Source of the DNA: an uncultured Lautropia sp.
Lineage (GTDB): Bacteria > Pseudomonadota > Gammaproteobacteria > Burkholderiales > Burkholderiaceae_E
Assembly: GCA_938046755.1 (NCBI GenBank)
Contig: CALIXC010000316.1
Coordinates: 1-16,553, forward strand
DNA length: 16,553 bases
Direction of reading: 5' to 3'
Shown here: positions 7,764 through 16,553 of the stretch, in pieces
Layout: each line of letters opens with the position of its first letter
Position numbering within the stretch: position 1 is the stretch's first letter
The notes under the pieces: generated by a model
Database searches by the model: none
What the model was told of the DNA's origin: nothing
Seen by the model: the letters and a program-made list of their open reading frames with translations, nothing else
Program-made: the position numbers and the translations under genes

Positions 7764-9515
7764 TCATTCGTTGGTGACGCCCAGCACTTCCTCGATGGTG
7801 GTCAGGCCCTGCTTGACCTTGATCAGCCCCGAGGTGCGCAGGTCGTTGACGCCCTCGCGCTTGGCCTGGGCGGCAATTTCCATGGCATTGCCGGAATTGA
7901 GGATGATGCGCTGGATCTCTTCGGAGATCGGCATGACCTGGTAGATGCCCACCCGGCCCTTGTAGCCTGAGCCGTTGCAGCGCTCGCAGCCCACGGCCTT
8001 GTAGGGGCGCCAGCTGCCGTCCAGGTCGTCTTCGGTGAAGCCGGCGGCCAGCAGGGCGTCATCGTCCAGGTCCACGGGCTGCTTGCACTGGGTACACAGC
8101 CGGCGGGCCAGACGCTGCGCGGTGATCAGGATCACCGACGAGGCGATGTTGAAGGGGGCCACGCCCATGTTCATCAGACGGGTGAGCGTGGTGGGGGCGT
8201 CGTTGGTGTGCAGCGTGGACATCACCATGTGGCCGGTCTGGGCGGCCTTGATGGCGATGTCGGCAGTTTCCAGGTCGCGGATCTCACCCACCATGATGAT
8301 GTCCGGATCCTGACGCAGGAAGGATTTCAGGGCCGCCGCGAAGGTCAGGCCCGCCTTGTCGTTGACGTTGACCTGGTTGATGCCGGGCAGGTTGATCTCG
8401 GCCGGGTCCTCGGCGGTGGCGATGTTGACGCCCGGCTGGTTCAGGATGTTCAGGCAGGTGTAGAGCGATACGGTCTTGCCCGAACCGGTGGGGCCGGTGA
8501 CCAGCACCATGCCGTAGGGACGGGCGATGGCCTCGGTCAGCGCCTTTTTCTGCTCGGGGTCATAACCCAGCGCATCGATCCCCAGCTTCGCGGAAGAGGG
8601 GTCCAGAATACGCATCACGATCTTCTCGCCGAACAGCGTGGGCAGCGTGGAGACCCGGAAGTCGATGGCGCGGTTGTTGGAGATGACCAGCTTCATCCGG
8701 CCGTCCTGCGGCACCCGCTTCTCCGAGATGTCCAGCCGGGAGATGACCTTGATGCGCGAGGCGAGCTTGTCCTTGATGACCAGGGGCGGCTGCGTGATCT
8801 CGCGCAGCTCGCCGTCCACACGGAAGCGGATCCGGTAGAACTTCTCGTAGGGCTCGAAGTGGATGTCCGAGGCGCCGCCCTGGATCGCATCCATCAGCAC
8901 CTTCTGCAGGAAGCGCACGATCGGCGCATCGTCCACGTCGGCGTTGTCTTCCAGCGCCACGGCGCCATCGGCGACGGCGGATTCTTCTTCCACGTCACCG
9001 ATCAGGTCGGCCAGCTTGTCGGCGGTGCTCTGGTCCAGGTTCTGGATCAGCTTGACCAGCTTGGAGTGCTCGACGACGATGGGGTCGATGATGGCCTGCT
9101 GCTGGAACTTGACGCGCTCGATGGCCTGGTTGTCGGTCGGGTCGGACAGCAGCACGGCCAGGCGGTTGCCGCGCTTGATCAGCGGGATGACGCGGGTCTC
9201 GGCCAGCAGCTTGCGATCGATCTGATCCAGGGGCAGGGTGCTGAAGTCCAGGCTGGCCAGATCCATCAGTGGCATGCCGAAGGTTTCGGCCAGGAAGGTG
9301 GCCAGCCGCAGCGGGCTCAGCACCTTGCTGTTGATGACCAGCTCGTCGAGGAAGTTGCCGTTCTCGGCAGCCTGGGCCTTGGCATGGGCTTCCCGCGCCT
9401 GCTCGGGCGACAGCAGCTGGTGCTGGATCAGCACGCGGGCAATGCCGGGCAGCTGCACGGCATCGGCCTTGTCGGCACGTTCGTTCTTTGCTTGCGGTGG
9501 AAGATTTGCGGACAC
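7764..9515 (-). CDS. pilB: Type IV pilus extension ATPase PilB
   Basis: PilB is the hexameric cytoplasmic ATPase that powers pilus assembly through PilC. I prefer the GTG at 9515 (583 residues) because GAGGGTAGG lies just upstream and the protein then begins MSANLPPQ, like related PilB proteins; an ATG at 9560 would add 15 residues but has a poorer ribosome site. An N-terminal MshEN/GspE-type domain covers about 20-150 (QLPGIARVLIQHQLLSPEQA). The ATPase core has Walker A GPTGSGKT (341-348), an Asp box (ATAEDPAE), Walker B with IIMVGEIRD (about 406-414) and a His box (TGHMVMSTLHTNDA). A tetracysteine zinc site is formed by CTQC (474, 477) and CERC (510, 513). All key residues are present, so it should be active. 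It ends in the usual GLTTIEEVLGVT motif. Confidence 0.95.
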   Translation of the reverse strand: MSANLPPQAKNERADKADAVQLPGIARVLIQHQLLSPEQAREAHAKAQAAENGNFLDELVINSKVLSPLRLATFLAETFGMPLMDLASLDFSTLPLDQIDRKLLAETRVIPLIKRGNRLAVLLSDPTDNQAIERVKFQQQAIIDPIVVEHSKLVKLIQNLDQSTADKLADLIGDVEEESAVADGAVALEDNADVDDAPIVRFLQKVLMDAIQGGASDIHFEPYEKFYRIRFRVDGELREITQPPLVIKDKLASRIKVISRLDISEKRVPQDGRMKLVISNNRAIDFRVSTLPTLFGEKIVMRILDPSSAKLGIDALGYDPEQKKALTEAIARPYGMVLVTGPTGSGKTVSLYTCLNILNQPGVNIATAEDPAEINLPGINQVNVNDKAGLTFAAALKSFLRQDPDIIMVGEIRDLETADIAIKAAQTGHMVMSTLHTNDAPTTLTRLMNMGVAPFNIASSVILITAQRLARRLCTQCKQPVDLDDDALLAAGFTEDDLDGSWRPYKAVGCERCNGSGYKGRVGIYQVMPISEEIQRIILNSGNAMEIAAQAKREGVNDLRTSGLIKVKQGLTTIEEVLGVTNE

Positions 9516-9736
9516 GGGCAACCTACCCTCATGGATCAAGAAAAGCCGGGAAGGATCCATTCCCGGACCCTGCCTGGCCCATGAGTGTGCCGCGCCCCGC
9601 GGCCGCTTGCATCAGTTGGTGGTGGGCCATGCGCCCAACGGACGGCCTCCTGCTACGAACGGCACCGACTTGATGCTTCGGGAGGATCTGACCCGGGCGT
9701 CGCCTGCCCGGGTAGGTGCGCCGGTGCCGTTCGGGT
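9516..9736. other. Gap between the DyP peroxidase gene and pilB, with a long nested inverted repeat
   Basis: About 220 bp without a gene. The part next to the peroxidase stop is filled by a nested inverted repeat (listed separately). The part next to pilB holds its ribosome site and the possible alternative start at 9560. No clear promoter for pilB is visible by eye, though one is expected here if the hairpin ends peroxidase transcription. Confidence 0.5.
9656..9733 (-). terminator. Nested inverted repeat after the DyP peroxidase gene
   Basis: Two perfect inverted repeats are nested. The outer arms are CGAACGGCACCG (9656-9667) and CGGTGCCGTTCG (9722-9733). The inner arms are ACCCGGGC (9691-9698) and GCCCGGGT (9706-9713) around a seven-base loop. 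The outer arm begins four bases after the peroxidase stop (9737-9739, minus strand). No T-run follows either stem, so if this is a terminator it is not the classic kind; it could instead protect the 3' end or be a processing site. Confidence 0.5.
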
Positions 9737-10705
9737 TCAGTCTCCGCCCAGCGCTTCTTCCAGGAAGGAAGCGGACGGCACGAAGAAGGCGGTACCGGTC
9801 ACGGCGCGGCTGTAGTCCAGCAGGCGGTCGTAATTGCCTTCCGGCCGGCCGATGAACATGTTGGTGAGCATCTGCTCGATGATCTCCAGGTACCGGGCAT
9901 AGCCGATGAAGAAGGTGCCGTACTCGTTGCGCGACGGGTTGCCGAAGGGCAGGTTGGCGCGCAGGATGGCCTGCTCGTTGCCGTCTTCGTCTTCGATCAC
10001 GTTCAGCGCGATGTGCGAGTTGGTGGGCTTCACCTCGTCGTCCATCTCGATGTCGTCATACTTGGTACGGCCGATGACCTTTTCCTGCTCGGCCACCGGC
10101 AGCGCGTTCCAGGCCGCCATGTCGTGGATGTACTTCTGCACGATGACGTAGCTGCCGCCGGCGTAGGCCGGGTCCTCGTCGCCGATCAGCGTGGCCTCGA
10201 CGGCCTCCTGACCCTGCGGGTTCTCGGTGCCGTCGACGAAGCCCACCATGCTGCGGGCATCCAGGTACCGGAAGCCATGGACCTCGTCCACCGGCACGAC
10301 GGCGTCGTCCAGCTGTTCGCGGATGCGCATGGCTAGCTCGAAGCAGGCGTCGGTGCGTGTGGCACGGATGTGCAGCAGCAGGTCACCGGGCGTGGCGGGA
10401 GCGGTGTGTTTGGCGCCCTTGAAGGCCTTCATGGGGTGTAGCCCCTTGGGCCGGGGATAGTTGGGGAAGAGGCGGGGCCAGGCGTCGTGGCCGATGCCGA
10501 TCACGCAGCTGAGGGTGGCACCGGGCAGGCGCAGGTTCAGGGTGCGCAGCATGGCGGGCACTTCACCCAGCGCGTCGCGCACAGTGTTGGCGGCCTCGTC
10601 GCCGTCGGCCAGGGACAGCACGATGAAGATGGCGGCCATGCCGGCCGATTGCACGACCGGCTGAGGGTCGGCGGCGGGGCAGGAGGTCTGGATGTCTTTG
10701 TCCAT
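9737..10705 (-). CDS. DyP-type heme peroxidase (YfeX-like)
   Basis: This is a 322-residue protein from the ATG at 10705 (MDKDIQTSCP). The frame is open to 10951 upstream, but that part is Pro/His/Arg-rich and unlike any peroxidase N-terminus. DyP-type peroxidases use heme and hydrogen peroxide to oxidise dyes, porphyrinogens or other substrates. The diagnostic GFVDGTENP lies at 155-163, with the catalytic Asp158. The proximal heme ligand is probably His231 in NSHIALN, and the distal arginine is Arg249 in AILRANLPFG. The C-terminus FFVPSASFLEEAL is typical. There is no signal peptide or Tat motif, which suggests the cytoplasmic YfeX-like class rather than secreted EfeB. The ribosome site is weak. 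A Fur-like repeat lies about 235 bp upstream, so iron regulation is possible. It is upstream of pilB on the same strand but separated from it by a strong inverted repeat, so it is probably its own unit. Confidence 0.92.
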   Translation of the reverse strand: MDKDIQTSCPAADPQPVVQSAGMAAIFIVLSLADGDEAANTVRDALGEVPAMLRTLNLRLPGATLSCVIGIGHDAWPRLFPNYPRPKGLHPMKAFKGAKHTAPATPGDLLLHIRATRTDACFELAMRIREQLDDAVVPVDEVHGFRYLDARSMVGFVDGTENPQGQEAVEATLIGDEDPAYAGGSYVIVQKYIHDMAAWNALPVAEQEKVIGRTKYDDIEMDDEVKPTNSHIALNVIEDEDGNEQAILRANLPFGNPSRNEYGTFFIGYARYLEIIEQMLTNMFIGRPEGNYDRLLDYSRAVTGTAFFVPSASFLEEALGGD

Positions 10706-10936
10706 GGGAAGGATGCTGTTCAGGAGGGGATGGTGGGATAGGCCCGGGGCATGGCGAGTCGGTGAGGTGGACGGCACATGGCAGGGGGCGGCATGCCCGA
10801 CGCACCGGAACGCGCTCATGGGGCGATTGTGGGGGCGCGGGCCAGAAAGACTGCATGGAGGAGATTCTATGACCGGGGCAGCCTTTTCATGGCACAGACC
10901 CGAATTTTGGGGCGGACCACGAAGCGGATATGTATG

Positions 10937-10962
10937 GATAATCGTTTTCAATAACGATCAAT
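10937..10962. promoter_or_regulatory. Candidate Fur box
   Basis: ATCGTT (10941-10946) and AACGAT (10953-10958) form an inverted repeat with a six-base spacer inside an AT-rich island. On the plus strand it begins GATAATCGTT, and the block resembles the GATAAT-type repeats of iron boxes. DyP and other heme-iron genes are often under Fur control. It could instead overlap a degenerate FNR site (TCAAT-AACG-ATCAA, one good half). Confidence 0.4.
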
Positions 10963-11036
10963 ATTATTCGATAGGGTCTTTATGGATTTGCGGGCTGGCC
11001 GTGTCTGCCGATCCGGCGGTTTTTCTGCGTCCTTTC

Positions 11037-11057
11037 CATTCATGAAGTTCATGAATG
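11037..11057. promoter_or_regulatory. Perfect palindromic operator candidate
   Basis: The arms CATTCATGAA (11037-11046) and TTCATGAATG (11048-11057) are exact reverse complements around one central G. The core is two copies of the 8-bp palindrome TTCATGAA one base apart. It lies 275 bp upstream of narK1 and 332 bp upstream of the peroxidase start. A 10-1-10 palindrome suits a dimeric repressor; the layout recalls NsrR-type (11-1-11) sites, but the half-site sequence does not match what I know of NsrR. Confidence 0.55.
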
Positions 11058-11331
11058 CCGTCGGGAATGGTTGTGCAACGCATGAAATCTTGCGGGTCGT
11101 TGTATGTTTTTCCCGTGAAATCAGTGGTTTGGTGAATATAGTTCTTTGGAACTAGTCCCGGGGTAGGTGGGGGTATTCCCCCTATGAGGAATGGTGAACG
11201 ATGTGAACAAGTTCTACATTCTGGCGCATGGGTCTCCCGGGATGATCCTGACGGTCAGTGCCATTTTTTGACTGTCGTGGCGAAAGCCCCGGGCAGGCTC
11301 CTTACAAGAATGAAAAGAGGCTATTTCCGCC

Positions 11332-12624
11332 ATGGTCGACAAGATCCAGCACAGTCCCGTTCCCCCAGGCGCCTATTCGGTGCTGGCTTCCAGTACCTTC
11401 GCATTCACGGTCTGCTTCGCCGCGTGGATGATGTTCGCGGTGCTGGGCATCCCCATCAAGGCGCAACTGGGCCTGAACGAAACCGAGTTCGGGCTGCTCA
11501 CCGCCATGCCGGTGCTGACGGGTTCGCTGGTGCGGGTGCCGCTGGGCATCTGGACCGACCGCTTCGGTGGCCGCATCGTGCTGTTCCTGCTGATGCTGTC
11601 CACCGTGCCGGCCATCTGGCTGATGGCCTATGCCACCGAATACTGGCAGTTCCTGCTGCTGTCGCTGTTCGTCGGTCTGGCCGGTGGTTCCTTCTCGGTG
11701 GGCACGCCCTATGTGGCGCGCTGGTTCCCGAAGGACCGGCAGGGCCTGGCCATGGGCGTGTTCGGCGCCGGCAACTCCGGTTCGGCCATGACCAAGTTCA
11801 TTGCTCCGCCGCTGATGGCTGCGGCTGGTGGCGCCTGGACCATTGTGCCCAAGGTCTATTCGGTGGGCATGCTCGCCACGGCACTGATCTTCTGGTTCTT
11901 CTCGCGCACCAACCCGGCGCACAACGTTCCCTCCGCCACCTCGCTGCGCACGCAGATGCAGGTGCTGCGTAACCCGCGCGTCTGGCGTTACTGCCAGTAC
12001 TACTCGGTGGTCTTCGGCGGCTATGTGGCGCTGGCCCTCTGGCTGACCAAGTACTACATCAACGAGTTCGGCTTCAGCATCCAGCTGGCTGCCTTCCTGG
12101 CTGCCTGCTTCTCGCTGCCTGGCGGCGTGCTGCGTGCCATCGGTGGCTGGATCTCGGACCGCGCCGGCGCCTATCGCACCACCTGGTACGTGCTGTGGAT
12201 CATGTGGATCTGCTTCTTCTTCCTCAGCTATCCACAGACCGACCTGACCATCAGCACCGTCAACGGCCCGATGAGCTTCCATATCGGTCACAACCCGTGG
12301 GTGTTCACCTTCCTGCTGTTCCTGATGGGCATCGCCACCGCCATCGGCAAGGCCTCGGTCTTCAAGTTCATCTCCGATGACTTCACCCACAACATCGGCG
12401 CGGTCTCGGGCGTGGTGGGTCTGGCGGGTGGCCTGGGCGGCTTCCTGCTGCCGGTGCTGTTCGGCATCGCGCTCGACCTGACGGGCGTCCGCTCCAGCTG
12501 CTTCATGCTGCTGTTCGGCACGGTCTCGGTCAGCCTGATCTGGATGCACTTCAGCCGCTACAGCGATGTTCAGCACCCGCGCGAGGAAGCTGAAGGCGTG
12601 CAGGGCAAGGCTGCTGCCCAATAA
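11332..12624 (+). CDS. narK1: Nitrate/proton symporter NarK1 (type I NarK, major facilitator superfamily)
   Basis: This 430-residue protein has about 12 hydrophobic segments. It belongs to the NarK/NasA nitrate-nitrite porter family and should bring nitrate into the cytoplasm for NarG. A nitrate-binding arginine is visible in each half: Arg68 in GSLVRVPLGIWTDRFGG and Arg268 in PGGVLRAIGGWISDR, both next to the MFS loop motif. The Gly-rich nitrate signature covers about 115-152 (VGTPYVARWFPKDRQGLA, then GVFGAGNSGSA). In two-gene narK systems the shorter first gene is usually the type I proton symporter and is needed before nitrite builds up. It starts the plus-strand narK1-narK2-narG cluster, 26 bp ahead of narK2, so the two are co-transcribed. 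The ATG at 11332 has AAAAGAGG upstream at slightly long spacing. The C-terminal tail after residue 410 is short and charged. Confidence 0.93.
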   Translation: MVDKIQHSPVPPGAYSVLASSTFAFTVCFAAWMMFAVLGIPIKAQLGLNETEFGLLTAMPVLTGSLVRVPLGIWTDRFGGRIVLFLLMLSTVPAIWLMAYATEYWQFLLLSLFVGLAGGSFSVGTPYVARWFPKDRQGLAMGVFGAGNSGSAMTKFIAPPLMAAAGGAWTIVPKVYSVGMLATALIFWFFSRTNPAHNVPSATSLRTQMQVLRNPRVWRYCQYYSVVFGGYVALALWLTKYYINEFGFSIQLAAFLAACFSLPGGVLRAIGGWISDRAGAYRTTWYVLWIMWICFFFLSYPQTDLTISTVNGPMSFHIGHNPWVFTFLLFLMGIATAIGKASVFKFISDDFTHNIGAVSGVVGLAGGLGGFLLPVLFGIALDLTGVRSSCFMLLFGTVSVSLIWMHFSRYSDVQHPREEAEGVQGKAAAQ

Positions 12625-12650
12625 CAAGTCAAGGAGACACGGAGATCATC

Positions 12651-14060
12651 ATGCCAACATCCAACGACGCCCCCGTGAAGGGCCATGTCCTTCACCACTG
12701 GGATCCGGAGAACCCCGAGTTCTGGGAAAAGACCGGCGCACGCATCGCGAAGCGCAACCTCTGGATCTCGATCATCTCGCTGACGATCTCCTTCTCCATC
12801 TGGGTGCTGTGGAGCGTGGTGACGGTCAACCTCGACAAGGTGGGCTTCCGGTTCACCAGCAACCAGCTGTTCTGGCTGACCGCGCTGCCGGCACTTTCCG
12901 GGGCCACGCTGCGGGTGTTCTACAGCTTCATGGTGCCCATCTTCGGCGGGCGCCGCTGGACGGTGATCTCCACGCTGAGCCTGCTGCTGCCGGCCGTGGG
13001 CATGGGCCTGGCGCTGCAGGACAGCAGCACCAGCTACAGCACACTGCTGGTTCTGGCCGCGCTGTGCGGCCTGGGGGGCGGCAACTTCAGCTCCAGCATG
13101 GCCAACATCAGCTTCTTCTACCCGAAGGCGAAGAAGGGCACGGCCACGGGCCTCAACGCGGGCATTGGCAACCTGGGGGTGAGCCTGGCGCAGTTCGTGG
13201 TGCCGCTGGTGATCTCCAGCGCCATGGTGGGCAGCTTCACGGGTGAGGGCCTGCACTATGTGGAGAAGGGTGTCGAGAAGACGCTGTGGCTGCAGAACGC
13301 CGGCTTTGTCTGGGTACCGTTCATCGTGATCTCGGCCATCCTGGCCTGGTTCGGCATGAACGACATCGCCGATGCCAAGGCCTCATTCAAGGATCAGGCC
13401 ATCATCTTCCGTCGCAAGCACAACTGGCTGATGTGCTGGCTCTACGTCGGCACCTTCGGTTCCTTCATCGGCTTCTCGGCCGGACTGGCGCTGCTGACCA
13501 AGTCGCAGTTCCCGGACGTGAATCCCACGCAGTATGCGTTCCTGGGGCCGCTGGTGGGTGCGCTGACGCGACCGGTGGGCGGCTGGATCTCCGACCGGCT
13601 GAAGGCCGGTGCAACGGTGACGCTCTACACCTTCCTGCTGATGGTGCTGGCCGTGGTGGGCGTGCTGTTCACGCTGCCCTCGGAAGGGCATGCAGGCAAC
13701 TTCCCGGCTTTCCTGGGCATGTTCATCCTGCTGTTCGCCCTCTCGGGCATCGGCAACGGTTCCACCTTCCGCATGATTCCCGTCATCTTCCTGACGGCGC
13801 GCACGCAGGAAGCCGAGAAGACGCCCGAGGCCCAGCGCCAGGCGGTGGTCCAGGGCAACAAGGAGGCTTCGGCCGTGCTGGGCTTCTCCGGTGCGGTGGG
13901 CGCCTATGGCGGCTTCTTCATTCCGAAGAGTTTCGGCACTTCGCTGGAGGCAACCGGCTCGGTGGACATGGCGTTGTACGCATTCATCGCCTTCTACCTC
14001 AGCTGCATGGTGGTGACCTGGTGGTTCTATGCCCGCAAGGGTGCCCGCACCCCCTGCTGA
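12651..14060 (+). CDS. narK2: Nitrate/nitrite antiporter NarK2 (type II NarK)
   Basis: This 469-residue, 12-helix major facilitator protein has normal length for type II NarK, which exchanges external nitrate for the nitrite made by NarG. The N-terminus WDPENPEFWEKTGARIAKRNLW (17-38) is diagnostic of the type II group. Arg88 (SGATLRVFYSF) and Arg307 (GALTRPVGGWISDR) match the two nitrate-binding arginines. The signature GLGGGNFSSSMANISFFYPK (140-159) and GLNAGIGNLGVS are intact. The ribosome site GGAG sits six bases before the ATG, better than that of narK1. It lies 26 bp after narK1 and 56 bp before narG, with a small hairpin in the second gap. Downstream narHJI would be expected in the source genome but is not in the window. 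Confidence 0.95.
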   Translation: MPTSNDAPVKGHVLHHWDPENPEFWEKTGARIAKRNLWISIISLTISFSIWVLWSVVTVNLDKVGFRFTSNQLFWLTALPALSGATLRVFYSFMVPIFGGRRWTVISTLSLLLPAVGMGLALQDSSTSYSTLLVLAALCGLGGGNFSSSMANISFFYPKAKKGTATGLNAGIGNLGVSLAQFVVPLVISSAMVGSFTGEGLHYVEKGVEKTLWLQNAGFVWVPFIVISAILAWFGMNDIADAKASFKDQAIIFRRKHNWLMCWLYVGTFGSFIGFSAGLALLTKSQFPDVNPTQYAFLGPLVGALTRPVGGWISDRLKAGATVTLYTFLLMVLAVVGVLFTLPSEGHAGNFPAFLGMFILLFALSGIGNGSTFRMIPVIFLTARTQEAEKTPEAQRQAVVQGNKEASAVLGFSGAVGAYGGFFIPKSFGTSLEATGSVDMALYAFIAFYLSCMVVTWWFYARKGARTPC

Positions 14061-14076
14061 GTGGTTTCTGAACATG

Positions 14077-14092
14077 GCCGGCGCAAGCCGGC
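14077..14092 (+). other. Intercistronic GCCGGC-GCAA-GCCGGC hairpin between narK2 and narG
   Basis: A perfect 6-bp GC stem closes a GCAA loop of the stable GNRA class, 17 bases after the narK2 stop and 24 bases before the narG start. No T-run follows, so it is unlikely to be a full terminator. It may mark RNA processing or differential stability between the transporter and enzyme parts of the operon. Confidence 0.5.
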
Positions 14093-14116
14093 TGCTCTAA
14101 ACAAAAGGTATCGACG

Positions 14117-16553
<2,437 letters not shown>

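Larger units (their letters stand above)
10706..11331. promoter_or_regulatory. Divergent regulatory region between the DyP peroxidase gene and narK1
   Basis: This 626-bp stretch has no convincing gene. On the plus strand it holds in order: a GC-rich part that is probably the peroxidase leader; an AT-rich island (about 10,930-10,990) with a Fur-like inverted repeat; a perfect palindrome at 11037-11057; a 5-4-5 repeat AGTTC-TTTG-GAACT in the 11,130-11,155 area; GGGGG-TATT-CCCCC at 11169-11182 with NarL-like TAC heptamers on the minus strand; and CTGAC-G-GTCAG near 11,248. The narK1 start is preceded by AAAAGAGG about eleven bases upstream. I could not find a full FNR box (TTGAT-N4-ATCAA); the nearest has one good half-site, ATCAA at 10957-10961. 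Confidence 0.6.

Noticed and set aside
6340..9584. Long plus-strand open frames (6340-7944 and 8208-9584) opposite pilC and pilB
   Set aside because: They are His/Gln/Asp-rich mirror frames of well-identified genes and have no family features.
10706..10951. N-terminal extension of the DyP peroxidase to 10951
   Set aside because: The extra 82 residues lack any signal peptide or family similarity and would overlap the Fur-like island.
10948..10961. FNR box
   Set aside because: Only one half (ATCAA) fits; the other (TCAAT) has two mismatches to TTGAT, so it is mentioned but not called.
11302..12627. 441-codon minus-strand frame opposite narK1
   Set aside because: Composition dominated by His, Gln, Arg and Glu marks it as the antisense image of a membrane protein gene.

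Overview
The window joins DNA from at least two bacteria and should be read as a chimeric contig. The left third (1 to about 5,470) looks actinobacterial, possibly from an oral Actinomyces-like host: it carries a Cas10-like protein with a RAMP protein behind it, and a siphophage tail tape measure protein. The right two thirds (about 5,470 to 16,500) look betaproteobacterial (Burkholderiales; the gene set would suit an oral Lautropia-like organism, but that genus name is a guess). They carry type IV pilus genes, a DyP-type peroxidase and a respiratory nitrate reductase operon.

Layout on the minus strand, right to left: DyP peroxidase (10705-9737), pilB (9515-7764), pilC (7683-6436), and the first ~250 codons of pilD (6224 to about 5,470). 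The pilD frame then runs without a stop into the tape measure protein (about 5,470-2427). Further left are a Cas10-like gene (2272-251) and a RAMP gene cut by the window edge (254-1), joined by an ATGA stop/start overlap. On the plus strand are narK1 (11332-12624), narK2 (12651-14060) and narG (14117 to the end). The last 18 codons read not as NarG but as the conserved RNA polymerase beta' (RpoC) segment around DMLKGKQGRFRQN, so the right edge is a second in-frame seam.

PilB (extension ATPase), PilC (inner-membrane platform) and PilD (prepilin peptidase) are three core parts of the type IV pilus machine. NarK1 and NarK2 import nitrate and export nitrite for the NarG catalytic subunit, so this arm serves anaerobic nitrate respiration. 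The 626-bp divergent region between the peroxidase and narK1 holds an AT-rich island with a Fur-like inverted repeat and a perfect palindrome of two 10-bp arms around one base. These are the best regulatory candidates here.

The most interesting biology is the Cas10-like gene: it has an intact GGDD cyclase motif and no visible HD nuclease motif, and sits with a RAMP gene in a type III CRISPR-like effector cassette. No CRISPR array, tRNA, rRNA or insertion sequence was seen.
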